This document shows, piece by piece, positions 19,806 to 28,695 of a DNA stretch of 64,000 bases. The stretch spans positions 186,001 through 250,000 of the forward strand of contig NZ_JAKJHZ010000009.1 in assembly GCF_021648885.1 (NCBI RefSeq), in the 5' to 3' direction. The translations under genes and the position numbers were made by a program. The first letter of the stretch is position 1. Each line of letters opens with the position of its first letter. The DNA comes from Nocardioides potassii (GTDB taxonomy: Bacteria; Actinomycetota; Actinomycetes; Propionibacteriales; Nocardioidaceae). Below the pieces are notes generated by a model. That model was not told the DNA's origin, searched no databases, and saw nothing but the letters and a program-made list of their open reading frames with translations.

Positions 19806-20996
19806 GTGGAGATCGCGACGCTGGACTGGCTGCGCACGGGCGACGGCGAGCGCCTGATCGCACGTGCACGCGAGGCCTGGGCCGAGCACGCGGGCGACCC
19901 CGTGCGGGTCGCGAGCGTCGTACGACGTCTCGAGCCCGACGCCGAGAAGGCGGCCGCGGCCACCACGCAGGCGCAGCTGCGGGCGAGGGCGGCGGCGAAG
20001 TTCGGCGATGCGGCGGCCGCCATGTTCTTCACGCCCGACGCCCTCGAGCAGGCCACGCGCACGCGGGTCGCCGAGCACCGCGCGGCACGCCTGGCGGCAG
20101 CCATCCCCGGCGGGAGCGTCATCGACCTCGGGTGCGGCATCGGGGGCGACCTGCTCGCCTTCTCCCGGGCCGGGCTGGTCGCGGCCGGGATCGACCAGGA
20201 CCCGGTACGAGTGGCGATGGCCGAGGCCAACCTGGCCGCGCTCGGGCTCGCCGGTGCCGTGATGGTCGGCGACGCGACCACCGTCGACACCGGGGGCTTC
20301 GACGCCGCCTTCGCCGATCCCGCCCGGCGCGGCGGACGCGGCCGCGTCTTCGACGTCGAGGGCTGGACCCCGCCGTGGCCGTGGGTGCTGGACCTGCTGG
20401 CCGGTCGCGCCCTGGTCAAGGTCGCGCCCGGCATCGGTCACGACCTGGTCCCCTCCGGCGTCGAAGCCGAGTGGGTCAGCGACGGCGGCGAGGTCAAGGA
20501 GGCCGTGCTGTGGTCACCCGGTCTCGCGACCGTCGACCGCCGGGCGACGGTGATCGGCGAGGGCGGGCTGGCCACGCTCACCGAGGACGACGCGCCGCCG
20601 CTCGGGCAGGACGGCGTCGACGTCCGCGACGTCGGGGCCTATCTCTACGAGCCCGACGGTGCGGTCATCCGCGCCGGGCTGGTCACCGCGGTCGCCGCCG
20701 GGGTCGGCGGTGGGCTGGTGGACGAGCACATCGCCTACGTGACCGGCGACGCGTCGTTCCGCACGCCGTTCGCGCGCGGCTACCGGGTCCTCGAGCACCT
20801 CCCCTACCGCGAGAAGCAGCTCCGCGCGGCGCTCCACGAGCGTCGGATCGGTCGGCTGACGATCAAGAAGCGCGGTGTGCAGGTGGTGCCTGACGAGCTG
20901 CGCAAGCGGCTCGCACTGAAGGGCGACCAGGAGGCGACTCTCGTCCTCACCCGGGTGGCCGGCCAGGGAACGGCCCTGCTTGTCGAGCCGTTCTGA
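19806..20996 (+). CDS. SAM-dependent methyltransferase with C-terminal THUMP-like domain
   Basis: A 396-residue class I methyltransferase. SAM motif I (VIDLGCGIGGDLLAFSRAG) is near residue 104, with IDQDPVRVAMAEANLAALGL after it and a DPARRGGRGRV motif IV like RNA or lipid methyltransferases. The C-terminal 80 residues (LPYREKQLRAALHERRIGRLTIKKRGVQVVPDELRKRL) match the THUMP-like extension found in this actinobacterial family, pointing to an RNA substrate. No specific target is known to me. It starts at GTG 19806 with a CAGGAT box 6 nt upstream and is divergent from groES. Confidence 0.8.
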   Translation: MEIATLDWLRTGDGERLIARAREAWAEHAGDPVRVASVVRRLEPDAEKAAAATTQAQLRARAAAKFGDAAAAMFFTPDALEQATRTRVAEHRAARLAAAIPGGSVIDLGCGIGGDLLAFSRAGLVAAGIDQDPVRVAMAEANLAALGLAGAVMVGDATTVDTGGFDAAFADPARRGGRGRVFDVEGWTPPWPWVLDLLAGRALVKVAPGIGHDLVPSGVEAEWVSDGGEVKEAVLWSPGLATVDRRATVIGEGGLATLTEDDAPPLGQDGVDVRDVGAYLYEPDGAVIRAGLVTAVAAGVGGGLVDEHIAYVTGDASFRTPFARGYRVLEHLPYREKQLRAALHERRIGRLTIKKRGVQVVPDELRKRLALKGDQEATLVLTRVAGQGTALLVEPF

Positions 20997-21009
20997 CCGC
21001 CGTCTGCGC

Positions 21010-22806
21010 CTAGCGTCCGCAGCCGGCGCGGGAGACGCCCGCGACCCTGACCGGCAGCCGGCCGGGAGCCTCCGCCCGGCCGAGCAGGACGTCGACCAGC
21101 ACGTCCATCGCGGCGGGGGTGTCGCCGTAGGTCGCGATACGGACGGGTGCGCCGACCTGACCCAGCACCCAGGGTGAGTCCGTCGCGACCGCGACCGCAC
21201 CGTCGACGGGGCCGTCGTGGTAGCCGCTGAACCCGACCTCGGTGCCGGCGGCCAGCCGGGCGTCCTCGCGCGCGGTCCACGCCTCGAGCCGGCGTTCGCG
21301 CCGGGCCTCGGCCTTCGCCCACGCCCGGACGCGCTTCTTGTAGCGCCGCAGGGGTTGCTTCTTGCGTCGCTCGGGCCTTGGTTCGGCGTCGGCGAGGTCG
21401 CTCGGCGGCGAACGGCGCAGCAGCACCTGAAGGCCCGCGCGGGCTGCGGAGGCCGCGAAGGTGCTGACCGCGCCGGGGTCGCCGTACGCATGCACGGCAT
21501 CCCCGACGAGCGGCCCGGAGCACGCGCCGTCGGTGACGGTGATCGCCGCGGCCGAGAGCCTCCGTGACGCCGCGGCCGCGGAGCCGACGGGCTTGCCCGT
21601 TGCTCCCGACGCTGCGAGGTGCGTCAGCAGCGCGATCTGGCGGGCAGCCGACTGCTCGAGGCGCTTGCGGGGCAAGGACCCCGACCTGACCGCCGACACG
21701 AGCGCGGCACGCGCCACCGCGGGCGACTGCGGCATGAGCAGCACGTCGGCGCCGGCGCGGACCGCCTGGACGGCTGTACGGCCCGGTGGCCGACCGCGGG
21801 TGACGCCGGCCATCTTGAGCGAGTCCGTGACGACCAGCCCGCTGAAGCCCAGCTCGTCGCGGAGCAGCCCGGTGATGACCTTGCGCGACAGCGACGACGG
21901 CACGCGCGGGTCGACCGCGCGGAGGTCGAGGTGGCCCACCATCACCGACGGCAGGCCCGCGGCGACGGCCTCGCGGAACGGCACGAGGTCCGACGACTCG
22001 AGGTCCTCGAGCGACTTCGTCTGGACGGGCAGCGTCAGGTGGCTGTCTGCCGGGACGGAGCCGTGGCCCGGGAAGTGCTTGATGACCGGCAGGACCCCCG
22101 AGCGGGAGAACCCTTGGGCCGCCGCAACCACGTGCTCGGCCACGGTCGCAGGCTTGGACGACGCCGACCGCGAGCCGATCGTGGGATCTGCCGGGCCGGA
22201 GGTGACGTCCGCGTCGGGAGCGAAGTCGACGGTGAACCCGAGTCCGCGCAGCTCGGCCCCGCTGGCGGCGTACACCCGCTCGGTCAGGGCCGTGTCGTTG
22301 GCGGCACCGGCGCTCATGAACGTCGGGAACCGGCTCGCGGCACCGCGCAGCCGCTCGACCACGCCGCCCTCCTGGTCGACGCCCAGGAAGAGCGGCCACT
22401 TCCGTCGTACCTGCCGCGTGAGCGCAGTGTTCACACCCCTGACCTGGTCGGCCGACGCGACGTTGGAGCTGAACGCGATCACCCCGCCCAGATGGAGGTC
22501 CCGCACCATCGCTACAGGCGCGCGCGTGCCGCTCCAGTCGGCGACGATCAGCTGGCCCGCGAGGTCGGGCAAACGCAGCCGCCCGGCGATCCGTGCCGCC
22601 CGGTCGAGCTCGGCCCGGTCCGGCCCCCATCCCTCGGCCAATCCGAGCTTCTCGGAGGGGGTCGGCGGGACGGTCGGAGACGCGCTGGCCGCAGTGCTGC
22701 GAGCGCCCTCCTCCTTCTCGCCTCGCTCGTCGCCCTCTCCACTGCACGCTGCCGCGGACGCGACCAGCGCGAAGGTCGCGACGAGCGTCGTCAGGCGGGC
22801 AGGCAT
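21010..22806 (-). CDS. GH3-family beta-N-acetylhexosaminidase lipoprotein (NagZ-like)
   Basis: A 598-residue lipoprotein: signal peptide with Cys21 in a plausible lipobox (SAAAC), then a Ser/Pro-rich linker. A GH3 barrel follows with the substrate and acid/base loop KHFPGHGS (243-250) and predicted nucleophile Asp328 in VVTDSLKMAGV. The short KHFPGHG loop is typical of NagZ-type enzymes that release GlcNAc from cell-wall fragments. A second domain follows and contains an unusual Arg/Lys-rich stretch at about 470-515 (RRKKQPLRRYKKRVRAW). It is convergent with the methyltransferase gene. Confidence 0.85.
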   Translation of the reverse strand: MPARLTTLVATFALVASAAACSGEGDERGEKEEGARSTAASASPTVPPTPSEKLGLAEGWGPDRAELDRAARIAGRLRLPDLAGQLIVADWSGTRAPVAMVRDLHLGGVIAFSSNVASADQVRGVNTALTRQVRRKWPLFLGVDQEGGVVERLRGAASRFPTFMSAGAANDTALTERVYAASGAELRGLGFTVDFAPDADVTSGPADPTIGSRSASSKPATVAEHVVAAAQGFSRSGVLPVIKHFPGHGSVPADSHLTLPVQTKSLEDLESSDLVPFREAVAAGLPSVMVGHLDLRAVDPRVPSSLSRKVITGLLRDELGFSGLVVTDSLKMAGVTRGRPPGRTAVQAVRAGADVLLMPQSPAVARAALVSAVRSGSLPRKRLEQSAARQIALLTHLAASGATGKPVGSAAAASRRLSAAAITVTDGACSGPLVGDAVHAYGDPGAVSTFAASAARAGLQVLLRRSPPSDLADAEPRPERRKKQPLRRYKKRVRAWAKAEARRERRLEAWTAREDARLAAGTEVGFSGYHDGPVDGAVAVATDSPWVLGQVGAPVRIATYGDTPAAMDVLVDVLLGRAEAPGRLPVRVAGVSRAGCGR

Positions 22807-22864
22807 CCCGTCATGGTGGCACGGGCGTCGGACACGTCCCAGCCGACCGTGTCGGTGGCAGGCC

Positions 22865-23323
22865 TCACCTACCGTGGCGCTCCGGCCGCTCCCACGGCCA
22901 GTCGGACTCCAGCCACGACGCCACCGCGTCCGCGAGCGGCTTGTCGAGCGCGGCCCGGTCGGCCCGCACCCATGACTGCACCTGGACGTCGTGACCGTCC
23001 ACCTTCGTCGGGTAGAGGTAGACGCACCCGATCACCTCGCCCGAGCCGGGGTCGAGCACGGTGAACGTGAACCCCTTGCGCGCCTCGAAGTCAGCCGCGT
23101 GCCGCGTGAGGTCGGCGAGGTTGGCCTCCGACGACATCCCGCCGGCCGGCGGCCACCTGCCATCGGGGTACCCGGGCGTCGACCTGATGTGCTCGATGCT
23201 CGAGCTCCACGCCGCGAGGTCGGACTCGTTGTGCTGCGGCCCGAGGGGCTCGAGGACGAAGTCGTCGGTCACCAGCCGGGTCGGCGGATCGAAGTCCGCG
23301 GGAACGAACGGGTCACTGCTCAT
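22865..23323 (-). CDS. GNAT-like N-acetyltransferase
   Basis: A 152-residue protein with the compact GNAT pattern (LVTDDFVLEPLGPQHNESDLAAW, then FTFTVLDPGSGEVIGCVYLYP, then a short C-terminal helix ADAVASWLESDWPWE). The acceptor is unknown. I chose the second ATG (23321-23323), because it has TAGCGT 7 nt upstream and matches the conserved start of the domain; the first (23359) would add 12 residues rich in Arg and Gly. It is 58 bp upstream of the GH3 gene on the same strand. Confidence 0.75.
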   Translation of the reverse strand: MSSDPFVPADFDPPTRLVTDDFVLEPLGPQHNESDLAAWSSSIEHIRSTPGYPDGRWPPAGGMSSEANLADLTRHAADFEARKGFTFTVLDPGSGEVIGCVYLYPTKVDGHDVQVQSWVRADRAALDKPLADAVASWLESDWPWERPERHGR

Positions 23324-23330
23324 GCAGCCG

Positions 23331-23336
23331 ACGCTA
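23331..23336 (-). promoter_or_regulatory. -10 box of the 22.9-kb GNAT gene (leaderless type)
   Basis: TAGCGT, 7 nt before the ATG start. Confidence 0.5.
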
Positions 23337-23398
23337 GGCCGCCCACCGGAGCGGGACAACGACGTTTCCCCTCCCCCGTCGCGGCCCCAGCTCTGGCG

Positions 23399-23433
23399 CT
23401 TGCCCTTGAGTCTCTCAGCGACTCAAGGGCAAG
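23399..23433. repeat. Strong hairpin in a divergent promoter region
   Basis: Perfect 13-bp inverted repeat (CTTGCCCTTGAGT and its complement) with a 9-nt loop. It lies between two divergent starts (GNAT at 23323 and XRE at 23581), so a terminator role is unlikely unless a small RNA ends here. It may be an operator for the XRE regulator. The rest of this 257-bp gap shows nothing else I can name. Confidence 0.65.
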
Positions 23434-23580
23434 TGCGCGGGGAGGGAGGGCAGACCAGGGGTCGCAGGCTGTGGATGAAACAGGCCTGTGGACGAAGGGG
23501 CTCCAGATGTCGGTGGGTGCGGTTGGACTCGATGACGAACGCACCACACGTCCGGATGATTGACGAACGGGGGCACGACG

Positions 23581-24192
23581 ATGGCAGTGCAAGTGAGGAC
23601 GAACGAGGAGTGGACACCCGACTGCGGGTGGACGACGGCGGAGGTGGAGGCCTACCTGCTGGGGCCGTTCGAGGGCGGGACGCCCGGGCTCGTACGACGC
23701 ATCCGGCGCATCCTCGACGTGTCGCAGCGGGGGCTCGCGGCACTGATCGGGGTGTCGCAGTCCGTGGTGGCGCGGTGGGAGACCGGCCGGACGAGTCCCC
23801 GCGTGAGCGTCATGGAGGAGCTGATGCGGCTGGCGGGGTTGCGCGGCACGGTCCACGACGTGGAGACGGGGACCCAGGTCGAGCCGATGCGCGACGACGG
23901 GGACCGCGACCGCAGGGGTCGGCGCTACCCGGCGCACGTGGACCTGCGGGTCATGGGGTGGTACGTCCCGCGCGGGCTGGACTGCACCCTCGATGCCGGC
24001 CGCTGGCGGATCCGGTCGCGCAGACGCCTCGAGCCGGCGATCCGTTACGACACGTCCGCGTACCAGCGCCGACGCTGGCGGATGGCGTTCGGCACGCCGG
24101 TCGACCATCCCTCTCGACACCAGCACGTGGCCGAGGCGCAGCACCTCGACGAGGCGTGGGAGGAGCGGTTCGGCCGACGGCGTGCGGCGTGA
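23581..24192 (+). CDS. Helix-turn-helix (XRE-type) regulator with uncharacterised C terminus
   Basis: A 203-residue protein. A Cro/C1-type helix-turn-helix is at about residues 40-90 (VRRIRRILDVSQRGLAALIGVSQSVVARWETGRTSPRVSVMEELMRLAG). The C-terminal half has no family I recognise but is rich in Arg, Trp and Tyr (DLRVMGWYVPRGLDCTLDAGRWRIRSRRR). This composition resembles DNA-contacting or nuclease-fold tails, but no catalytic motif stands out. The ATG at 23581 is preferred over a TTG 21 bp earlier. Target genes are unknown. Confidence 0.75.
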   Translation: MAVQVRTNEEWTPDCGWTTAEVEAYLLGPFEGGTPGLVRRIRRILDVSQRGLAALIGVSQSVVARWETGRTSPRVSVMEELMRLAGLRGTVHDVETGTQVEPMRDDGDRDRRGRRYPAHVDLRVMGWYVPRGLDCTLDAGRWRIRSRRRLEPAIRYDTSAYQRRRWRMAFGTPVDHPSRHQHVAEAQHLDEAWEERFGRRRAA

Positions 24193-24240
24193 CACCCGCG
24201 CCCGGATGGCTGCCAGCCGTCAGCCGTCAGCCGTCCGCCG

Positions 24241-24867
24241 TCAGCCGTCGAGGTTCGCCTTCTCCGCACCGATGGTGGTGTCGGGTCCGTGTCCGGTGTG
24301 CACGACCGTCTCGTCGGGCAGCTCGAACAGGCGGGAGCGGATCGACTGCTCGATGACCCGGGCGTCGGAGTAGGACCGGCCGGTGGCGCCCGGTCCGCCC
24401 TGGAAGAGGGTGTCTCCGGTGAAGACGCAGCCGAGGTCGTGGACGTAGAGGCACACCGCGCCAGGCGCGTGGCCGGGCGTGTGGAGCACCTGGACCGCAG
24501 CACCTCCGATGGTGAGGGTCATCCCGTCGGACAGGTCGACGTCCCAGAGCTCGGCACCCGGCTCGTCGCCGCCGTGGGTCAGCTCCCACAGCGGCCGGTC
24601 GTCGGGGTGCAACAGGATCGGCGCGCCGGTGGCGACCCGTAGCGCCGGGGCGACCCGTACGTGGTCGTCGTGGGCGTGCGTGCAGACGATCGCCTTCACC
24701 GCCCGACCGCCGACGACCTCCAGGATCGCCTCGACGTCGTGCGGGGCGTCGATGACGAGGCACTGCTCGTCGTCGCCGATCACCCAGACGTTGTTGTCGA
24801 CCTGGTGGGTCTCCCCGTCCAGGCTGAACGTTCCCGAGACCACCGCGTGGTCCACCCGTGCGGCCAT
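24241..24867 (-). CDS. MBL-fold metallohydrolase paired with mycothiol dehydrogenase
   Basis: A 208-residue metallo-beta-lactamase-fold hydrolase. The zinc motif THAHDDH lies at residues 63-69, with further ligands in HTPGHAPG, TGDTLFQGG and HTGHGPDT. Its ATG overlaps the stop of the upstream dehydrogenase by one base (TGATG), so the pair is translationally coupled. In other actinobacteria an MBL gene sits beside mscR (M. tuberculosis Rv2260 next to Rv2259), and hydrolysis of S-formylmycothiol is the likely role. That function is inferred from pairing. Confidence 0.85.
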   Translation of the reverse strand: MAARVDHAVVSGTFSLDGETHQVDNNVWVIGDDEQCLVIDAPHDVEAILEVVGGRAVKAIVCTHAHDDHVRVAPALRVATGAPILLHPDDRPLWELTHGGDEPGAELWDVDLSDGMTLTIGGAAVQVLHTPGHAPGAVCLYVHDLGCVFTGDTLFQGGPGATGRSYSDARVIEQSIRSRLFELPDETVVHTGHGPDTTIGAEKANLDG

Positions 24868-25985
24868 CAGAGGACCACGACCGAGCGCAGCACGCCACCG
24901 GCGTGCATCGTGTCGAAGGCGGCCTCCACGTCGCCGAGCCCGATCTCCTCGCTCACGAACGCGTCGAGGTCGAGGCGGCCCTGCTGGTAGAGGTCGACCA
25001 GCATCGGGAAGTCGCGCGAGGGCAGGCAGTCGCCGTACCACGACGACTTCAGCGACCCGCCACGCCCGAAGACGTCGATCAGCGGGATGTCGGGGACCTT
25101 CATGTCCGGGGTCGGCACACCCACCAGCACCACGGTGCCGGCGAGGTCGCGGGCGTAGAACGCCTGCTTCCAGGTCTCCGGGCGACCGACGGCGTCGATC
25201 ACCACATCGGCGCCACCCTCGTGACCGGTGCCGTCCGGCGGAGGCGTGAGGGAACGGATCGCCTCGACCGCGTCGACCTCAGAGGAGTTCACCGTGTGGG
25301 TGGCCCCCATCGACCGAGCCAGCTCGAGCTTCCGCTCGTCGACGTCCACCGCGATGATCCGTGCCGCACCGGCGAGCGCGGAGCCGGCGATGGCCGCCAT
25401 GCCGACGCCGCCACATCCGATCACCGCGACGGTCGAGCCGCGCCCGACGTTGCCGGTGTTGATGGCGGCGCCGAGGCCGGCCATCACGCCGCAGCCCAGC
25501 AGGCCGACGGCCGCAGGCCGCGCCGACGGGTCGACCTTCGTGCACTGCCCGGCAGCGACCAGCGTCTTCTCCGCGAACGCGCCGATGCCGAGCGCCGGCG
25601 ACAGCTCGGTGCCGGCCAGGTCGCCCTCGGCCAGCGTCATCTTCTGCGTCGCGTTGTGGGTGGCGAAGCAGTACCACGGCTCACCGCGGTCGCAGGCCCG
25701 ACAGTTCCCGCACACCGCACGCCAGTTCAGGACGACGAAGTCGCCCGGCTCCAGCCCTGTCACGTCCGGGCCGACTGCCTCCACGACACCCGCTGCCTCG
25801 TGACCGAGCAGGAACGGGAAGTCGTCGTTGATCCCGCCCTCGCGGTAGTGCAGGTCGGTGTGGCAGACCCCGCAGGCCTGCACCCTCACCACCGCCTCGC
25901 CCTGACCCGGGTCGGGGACGTTGATCGTGACCACCTCGACCGGCGCGCCCTTCGCGAGTGCGACCACGGCCTTGACCTGCTGCAT
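24867..25985 (-). CDS. mscR: S-(hydroxymethyl)mycothiol dehydrogenase (formaldehyde detoxification)
   Basis: A 372-residue zinc alcohol dehydrogenase (class III-like). Catalytic zinc ligands are Cys41 and His62; structural zinc Cys residues are 92, 95, 98 and 106 ([15 protein letters not shown]). The NAD motif is [14 protein letters not shown]. Sequence and neighbour fit the enzyme that oxidises the formaldehyde-mycothiol adduct with NAD+, giving S-formylmycothiol. MscR can also denitrosate S-nitrosomycothiol. The ATG at 25983-25985 has an AGGAG site, deciding it over a longer in-frame start. Confidence 0.9.
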   Translation of the reverse strand: MQQVKAVVALAKGAPVEVVTINVPDPGQGEAVVRVQACGVCHTDLHYREGGINDDFPFLLGHEAAGVVEAVGPDVTGLEPGDFVVLNWRAVCGNCRACDRGEPWYCFATHNATQKMTLAEGDLAGTELSPALGIGAFAEKTLVAAGQCTKVDPSARPAAVGLLGCGVMAGLGAAINTGNVGRGSTVAVIGCGGVGMAAIAGSALAGAARIIAVDVDERKLELARSMGATHTVNSSEVDAVEAIRSLTPPPDGTGHEGGADVVIDAVGRPETWKQAFYARDLAGTVVLVGVPTPDMKVPDIPLIDVFGRGGSLKSSWYGDCLPSRDFPMLVDLYQQGRLDLDAFVSEEIGLGDVEAAFDTMHAGGVLRSVVVL

Positions 25986-26126
25986 GCGATGTCTCCTGTA
26001 CGTCGATCCGGGCTGTCGCCCGAGCCTTGCAACGCCGACCAAATGGATGCAACCCCTCGCCGGTGGCCCGCGTCCTCACCCGACACGCCCCACCAGGGGG
26101 CACCGATATCAGACAGGAGGTGCACG

Positions 26127-26681
26127 GTGACCGCGACACTCGTTGACATGGGACCGCACGGGCGGCATGCCGACAAGGACGCCGACTTCTCGGCGTACAT
26201 GGCCGCCCGCCAGCCCGCCCTCTACCGGACGGCGTACCTCCTGGCCGGCGACCACGCCTCTGCCGAGGACCTCCTCCAGAACGCCTTCGCCAAGCTCTAC
26301 CTCTCGTGGGACAAGATCCGCGACCACGGCGCCCTCGACGGCTACGTCCGCAGGGTCATGGTCAACGAGAACAACTCCCTGTGGCGGCGGGCCTGGAAGC
26401 GGCGCGAGCACTCCACCGACACGATGCCGGAGACCGGTGCCGTCGACACGTACGACGACGGGATGGGCGGGGCGCTCTGGTCCTACGTCCAGACCCTGCC
26501 GCCGAAGCAGCGATCCGTGATCGTGCTCCGCTACTACGAGCAGCTGAGCGAGGCGGAGATCGCCGACGTGCTCGGCATCTCGGTCGGCACCGTCAAGTCC
26601 CAGGCGAGTCGCGCCCTCGCCGGGCTGCGCGCCCGCGCGCCCCGCTCACTCAACCCCCACGAGTCCGGAGACGCCTCATGA
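26127..26681 (+). CDS. SigE-family RNA polymerase sigma factor (ECF type)
   Basis: A 184-residue sigma-70 factor with regions 2 and 4 only. Region 2 is FSAYMAARQPALYRTAYLLAGDHASAEDLLQNAFAKLY, and region 4 is LPPKQRSVIVLRYYEQLSEAEIADVLGISVGTVKSQASRALAGLR. The GTG at 26127 has a strong AGGAGGT site, preferred over the ATG at 26148. Its stop overlaps the start of the next gene by 4 bp (ATGA), linking it to a membrane protein with an outside propeller, the usual arrangement for a signal-responsive sigma factor. Promoter targets are unknown. Confidence 0.9.
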   Translation: MTATLVDMGPHGRHADKDADFSAYMAARQPALYRTAYLLAGDHASAEDLLQNAFAKLYLSWDKIRDHGALDGYVRRVMVNENNSLWRRAWKRREHSTDTMPETGAVDTYDDGMGGALWSYVQTLPPKQRSVIVLRYYEQLSEAEIADVLGISVGTVKSQASRALAGLRARAPRSLNPHESGDAS

Positions 26682-27898
26682 ACACTCCCCTCGAGGACCA
26701 GGTCCACGACGCCCTGCACCGCCGGGCCGACCCGATCCAGCACGCGCCGCTCTCCGTCACCGACGTACGCCACCGTGCCCGCCGCATCCAGCGGCGCCGG
26801 GCGGCCGTGGCCGGAGTCGCCGTCGCCGCGGTGCTCGCGATCGCGATCCCCGTCGGGCTCTCGGCCACCGGCCCGGGCCAGCGCAGCGACGTACCGCCCG
26901 CGACCCGGACGTCGAGCCCGAGCCCCGTCCCGACGGTGACCTCGGGCACGGTCACGGTCGACCCGGACAGCGCGGACGTGGTCGAGCAGGCCCCCGTCCC
27001 GCTCCTGGACGTCGACGGTCCCACCCTGGTCACGGCCGACGGCACGTTCGACCTGCCGCACGACTTCTCGACGATCACGCCCTACCTCGACGGCTGGGCC
27101 GGCGTGGGCGTCTACGACGAGGCCGACAAGTCCGGTGACTACATCGAGCTCCTCGGGCCCGACCTCCGGGTCGACGACGAGGGCAGCCCCACCGGCGGCC
27201 TGGTCGTCCGTCCCGACGGCGGACGCATCGCGTGGTCGGAGTACGACGGCACCCGGTGGCGCGTCGTCGTCGCCGACCCCGCCGGTGGCTCGGAGCCGGT
27301 CTCCACGACCTTCCAGCCCTCGTCCCTCGACGAGAAGGTGATCCCGCTAGGTTTCGTGTCCGACGACACGGTGGCCGTGCGGGCGATGTACGACTCGGGG
27401 GACCCGAAGACCTTCGTCGCCGGCGGTGACCAGCCCGTCGAGGTCCCGGGCCTGCTGCAGGCCGACGCGGCCTCCGCCGGCGTCATCGCCGGGAGCACCG
27501 AGATCGGCCCGGACGGCACGTGCTTCGGCGTGGTCGACGCCGTCGCGGGTGGCGACCCCGGCTGGACCACGTGCGACCACCGGCTCGGCCCCTTCAGCGC
27601 GACCGGGACGTACGTCGTCGGCACCAGCACCGAGGCGGAGTACGGGTCACCCGACATCACCGTGCTCGACGCCGCGACCGGCGAGGAGGTCCTCACCTTC
27701 GAGGCGGCGCTGCCCAAGCGCACGGTGGGCGGGTTCTGGACCCAGATGACGTGGGTCGGTGACGAGGCCATCGTGGCCAGGATCTCGATCGGGAACGAGG
27801 ACCCACAGATGATGCTCCTCGGCCTCGACGGGTCGGTCCAGCGCATCGGCGTCGCCGCCAGCGGCGTGTCGGGCCTGACCGTCGCGGTCCCGAGCTGA
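26678..27898 (+). CDS. Single-pass membrane protein with extracytoplasmic propeller, sigma-factor partner
   Basis: A 406-residue protein: about 42 cytoplasmic residues rich in Arg and His, one membrane helix at about 43-62 (AAVAGVAVAAVLAIAIPVGL), a Ser/Thr/Pro linker, then about 300 residues of beta-rich repeats (GGLVVRPDGGRIAWSEYDG, ASAGVIAGSTEIGPDG) like a WD40/TolB-type propeller. It is translationally coupled to the sigma gene. The short N terminus could bind the sigma factor, but it lacks the HxxxCxxC zinc motif of classical anti-sigma proteins. The assignment as anti-sigma is therefore a guess from position. Confidence 0.7.
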   Translation: MNTPLEDQVHDALHRRADPIQHAPLSVTDVRHRARRIQRRRAAVAGVAVAAVLAIAIPVGLSATGPGQRSDVPPATRTSSPSPVPTVTSGTVTVDPDSADVVEQAPVPLLDVDGPTLVTADGTFDLPHDFSTITPYLDGWAGVGVYDEADKSGDYIELLGPDLRVDDEGSPTGGLVVRPDGGRIAWSEYDGTRWRVVVADPAGGSEPVSTTFQPSSLDEKVIPLGFVSDDTVAVRAMYDSGDPKTFVAGGDQPVEVPGLLQADAASAGVIAGSTEIGPDGTCFGVVDAVAGGDPGWTTCDHRLGPFSATGTYVVGTSTEAEYGSPDITVLDAATGEEVLTFEAALPKRTVGGFWTQMTWVGDEAIVARISIGNEDPQMMLLGLDGSVQRIGVAASGVSGLTVAVPS

Positions 27899-27916
27899 GC
27901 CGAGCTGAGTCGGGGG

Positions 27917-28552
27917 TCAGGACCACGTGCTGTCGTAGGTGAGGCGGACCGACTCGACGATCTCCTCCTGCTGCGCCGTCGGCATGCTGACCGGCAACGA
28001 GATGTCGATGTGGACGAGGTAGCCGGCGTCCCACAGCCCCATCACGTGCTTCAGCAGGAGCCTGCCCTCGGGCGCGGTGTAGTAGAACGCGGTGCGCCCG
28101 CCGAGCGACGTGGTGCCGCGGTCCTCAAAGCCCGGGGGCTTCCTCCCGTTCTCGAAGGCGTTCCTCATCGCCCCCTGCAACCCCACCTGGTCATCGGCCA
28201 CGGCGCCGAGCAGCACGATCCCCGACCGGCCGTCGCCCACGCGCCCGGTGGCCCCGTCGGTGAACGGTGTGTCGTAGAGCTGCTTGAACTTCGCGGGCGC
28301 CGTGACGCGGATGGCGCCGACCTCGAGGGTCGGTCCGCTGGCCGGCTCGACCTCGGGCGTCGGCTCGGGCGTGCTGGTGGACTCGCCGGGCGACTCACTG
28401 GGCGACTCGCTGGAGGCCGACGGGCTGGGAGCCTCCGACGAGGACGGGCTGGACCCGCCCGCGTCCGGGGCGTCGCCACCGCCGCACCCACCGAGGACCA
28501 GCGCGACGGCTGCGAGGGACGCTGCCGTCGTCGTGCCGCCGTACCTGCCCAT
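27917..28552 (-). CDS. Lipoprotein with Ser/Pro linker and uncharacterised globular domain
   Basis: A 211-residue predicted lipoprotein with lipobox LVLGGC (Cys23), followed by about 45 residues of Ser/Glu/Pro/Thr linker. The C-terminal domain is about 135 residues (IRVTAPAKFKQLYDTPF, DDQVGLQGAMRNAFENG, MGLWDAGYLVHIDISLP). I do not recognise it. The ATG at 28552 follows a GGGGGTG stretch, and longer starts add a non-secretory N terminus. It is convergent with the propeller protein and divergent from the WXG-type pair, so it could share regulation with the latter. Confidence 0.7.
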   Translation of the reverse strand: MGRYGGTTTAASLAAVALVLGGCGGGDAPDAGGSSPSSSEAPSPSASSESPSESPGESTSTPEPTPEVEPASGPTLEVGAIRVTAPAKFKQLYDTPFTDGATGRVGDGRSGIVLLGAVADDQVGLQGAMRNAFENGRKPPGFEDRGTTSLGGRTAFYYTAPEGRLLLKHVMGLWDAGYLVHIDISLPVSMPTAQQEEIVESVRLTYDSTWS

Positions 28553-28695
28553 GTCCACCCCCGAGTCGTCGATGACGTACGCCGGAGACGGTAGCCGACC
28601 GGCGACCGGAGACGTTCCGCGGAGGTTCTGCATCCGCCGCACGAGCATGGTGAAATACGCGCACACAACATGTTTCACCGCTGTCGGGGGCGGGA

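Noticed and set aside
26678..27898. Calling the sigma-linked membrane protein a zinc-dependent anti-sigma factor
   Set aside because: There is no HxxxCxxC motif in its cytoplasmic end; only position supports the idea.
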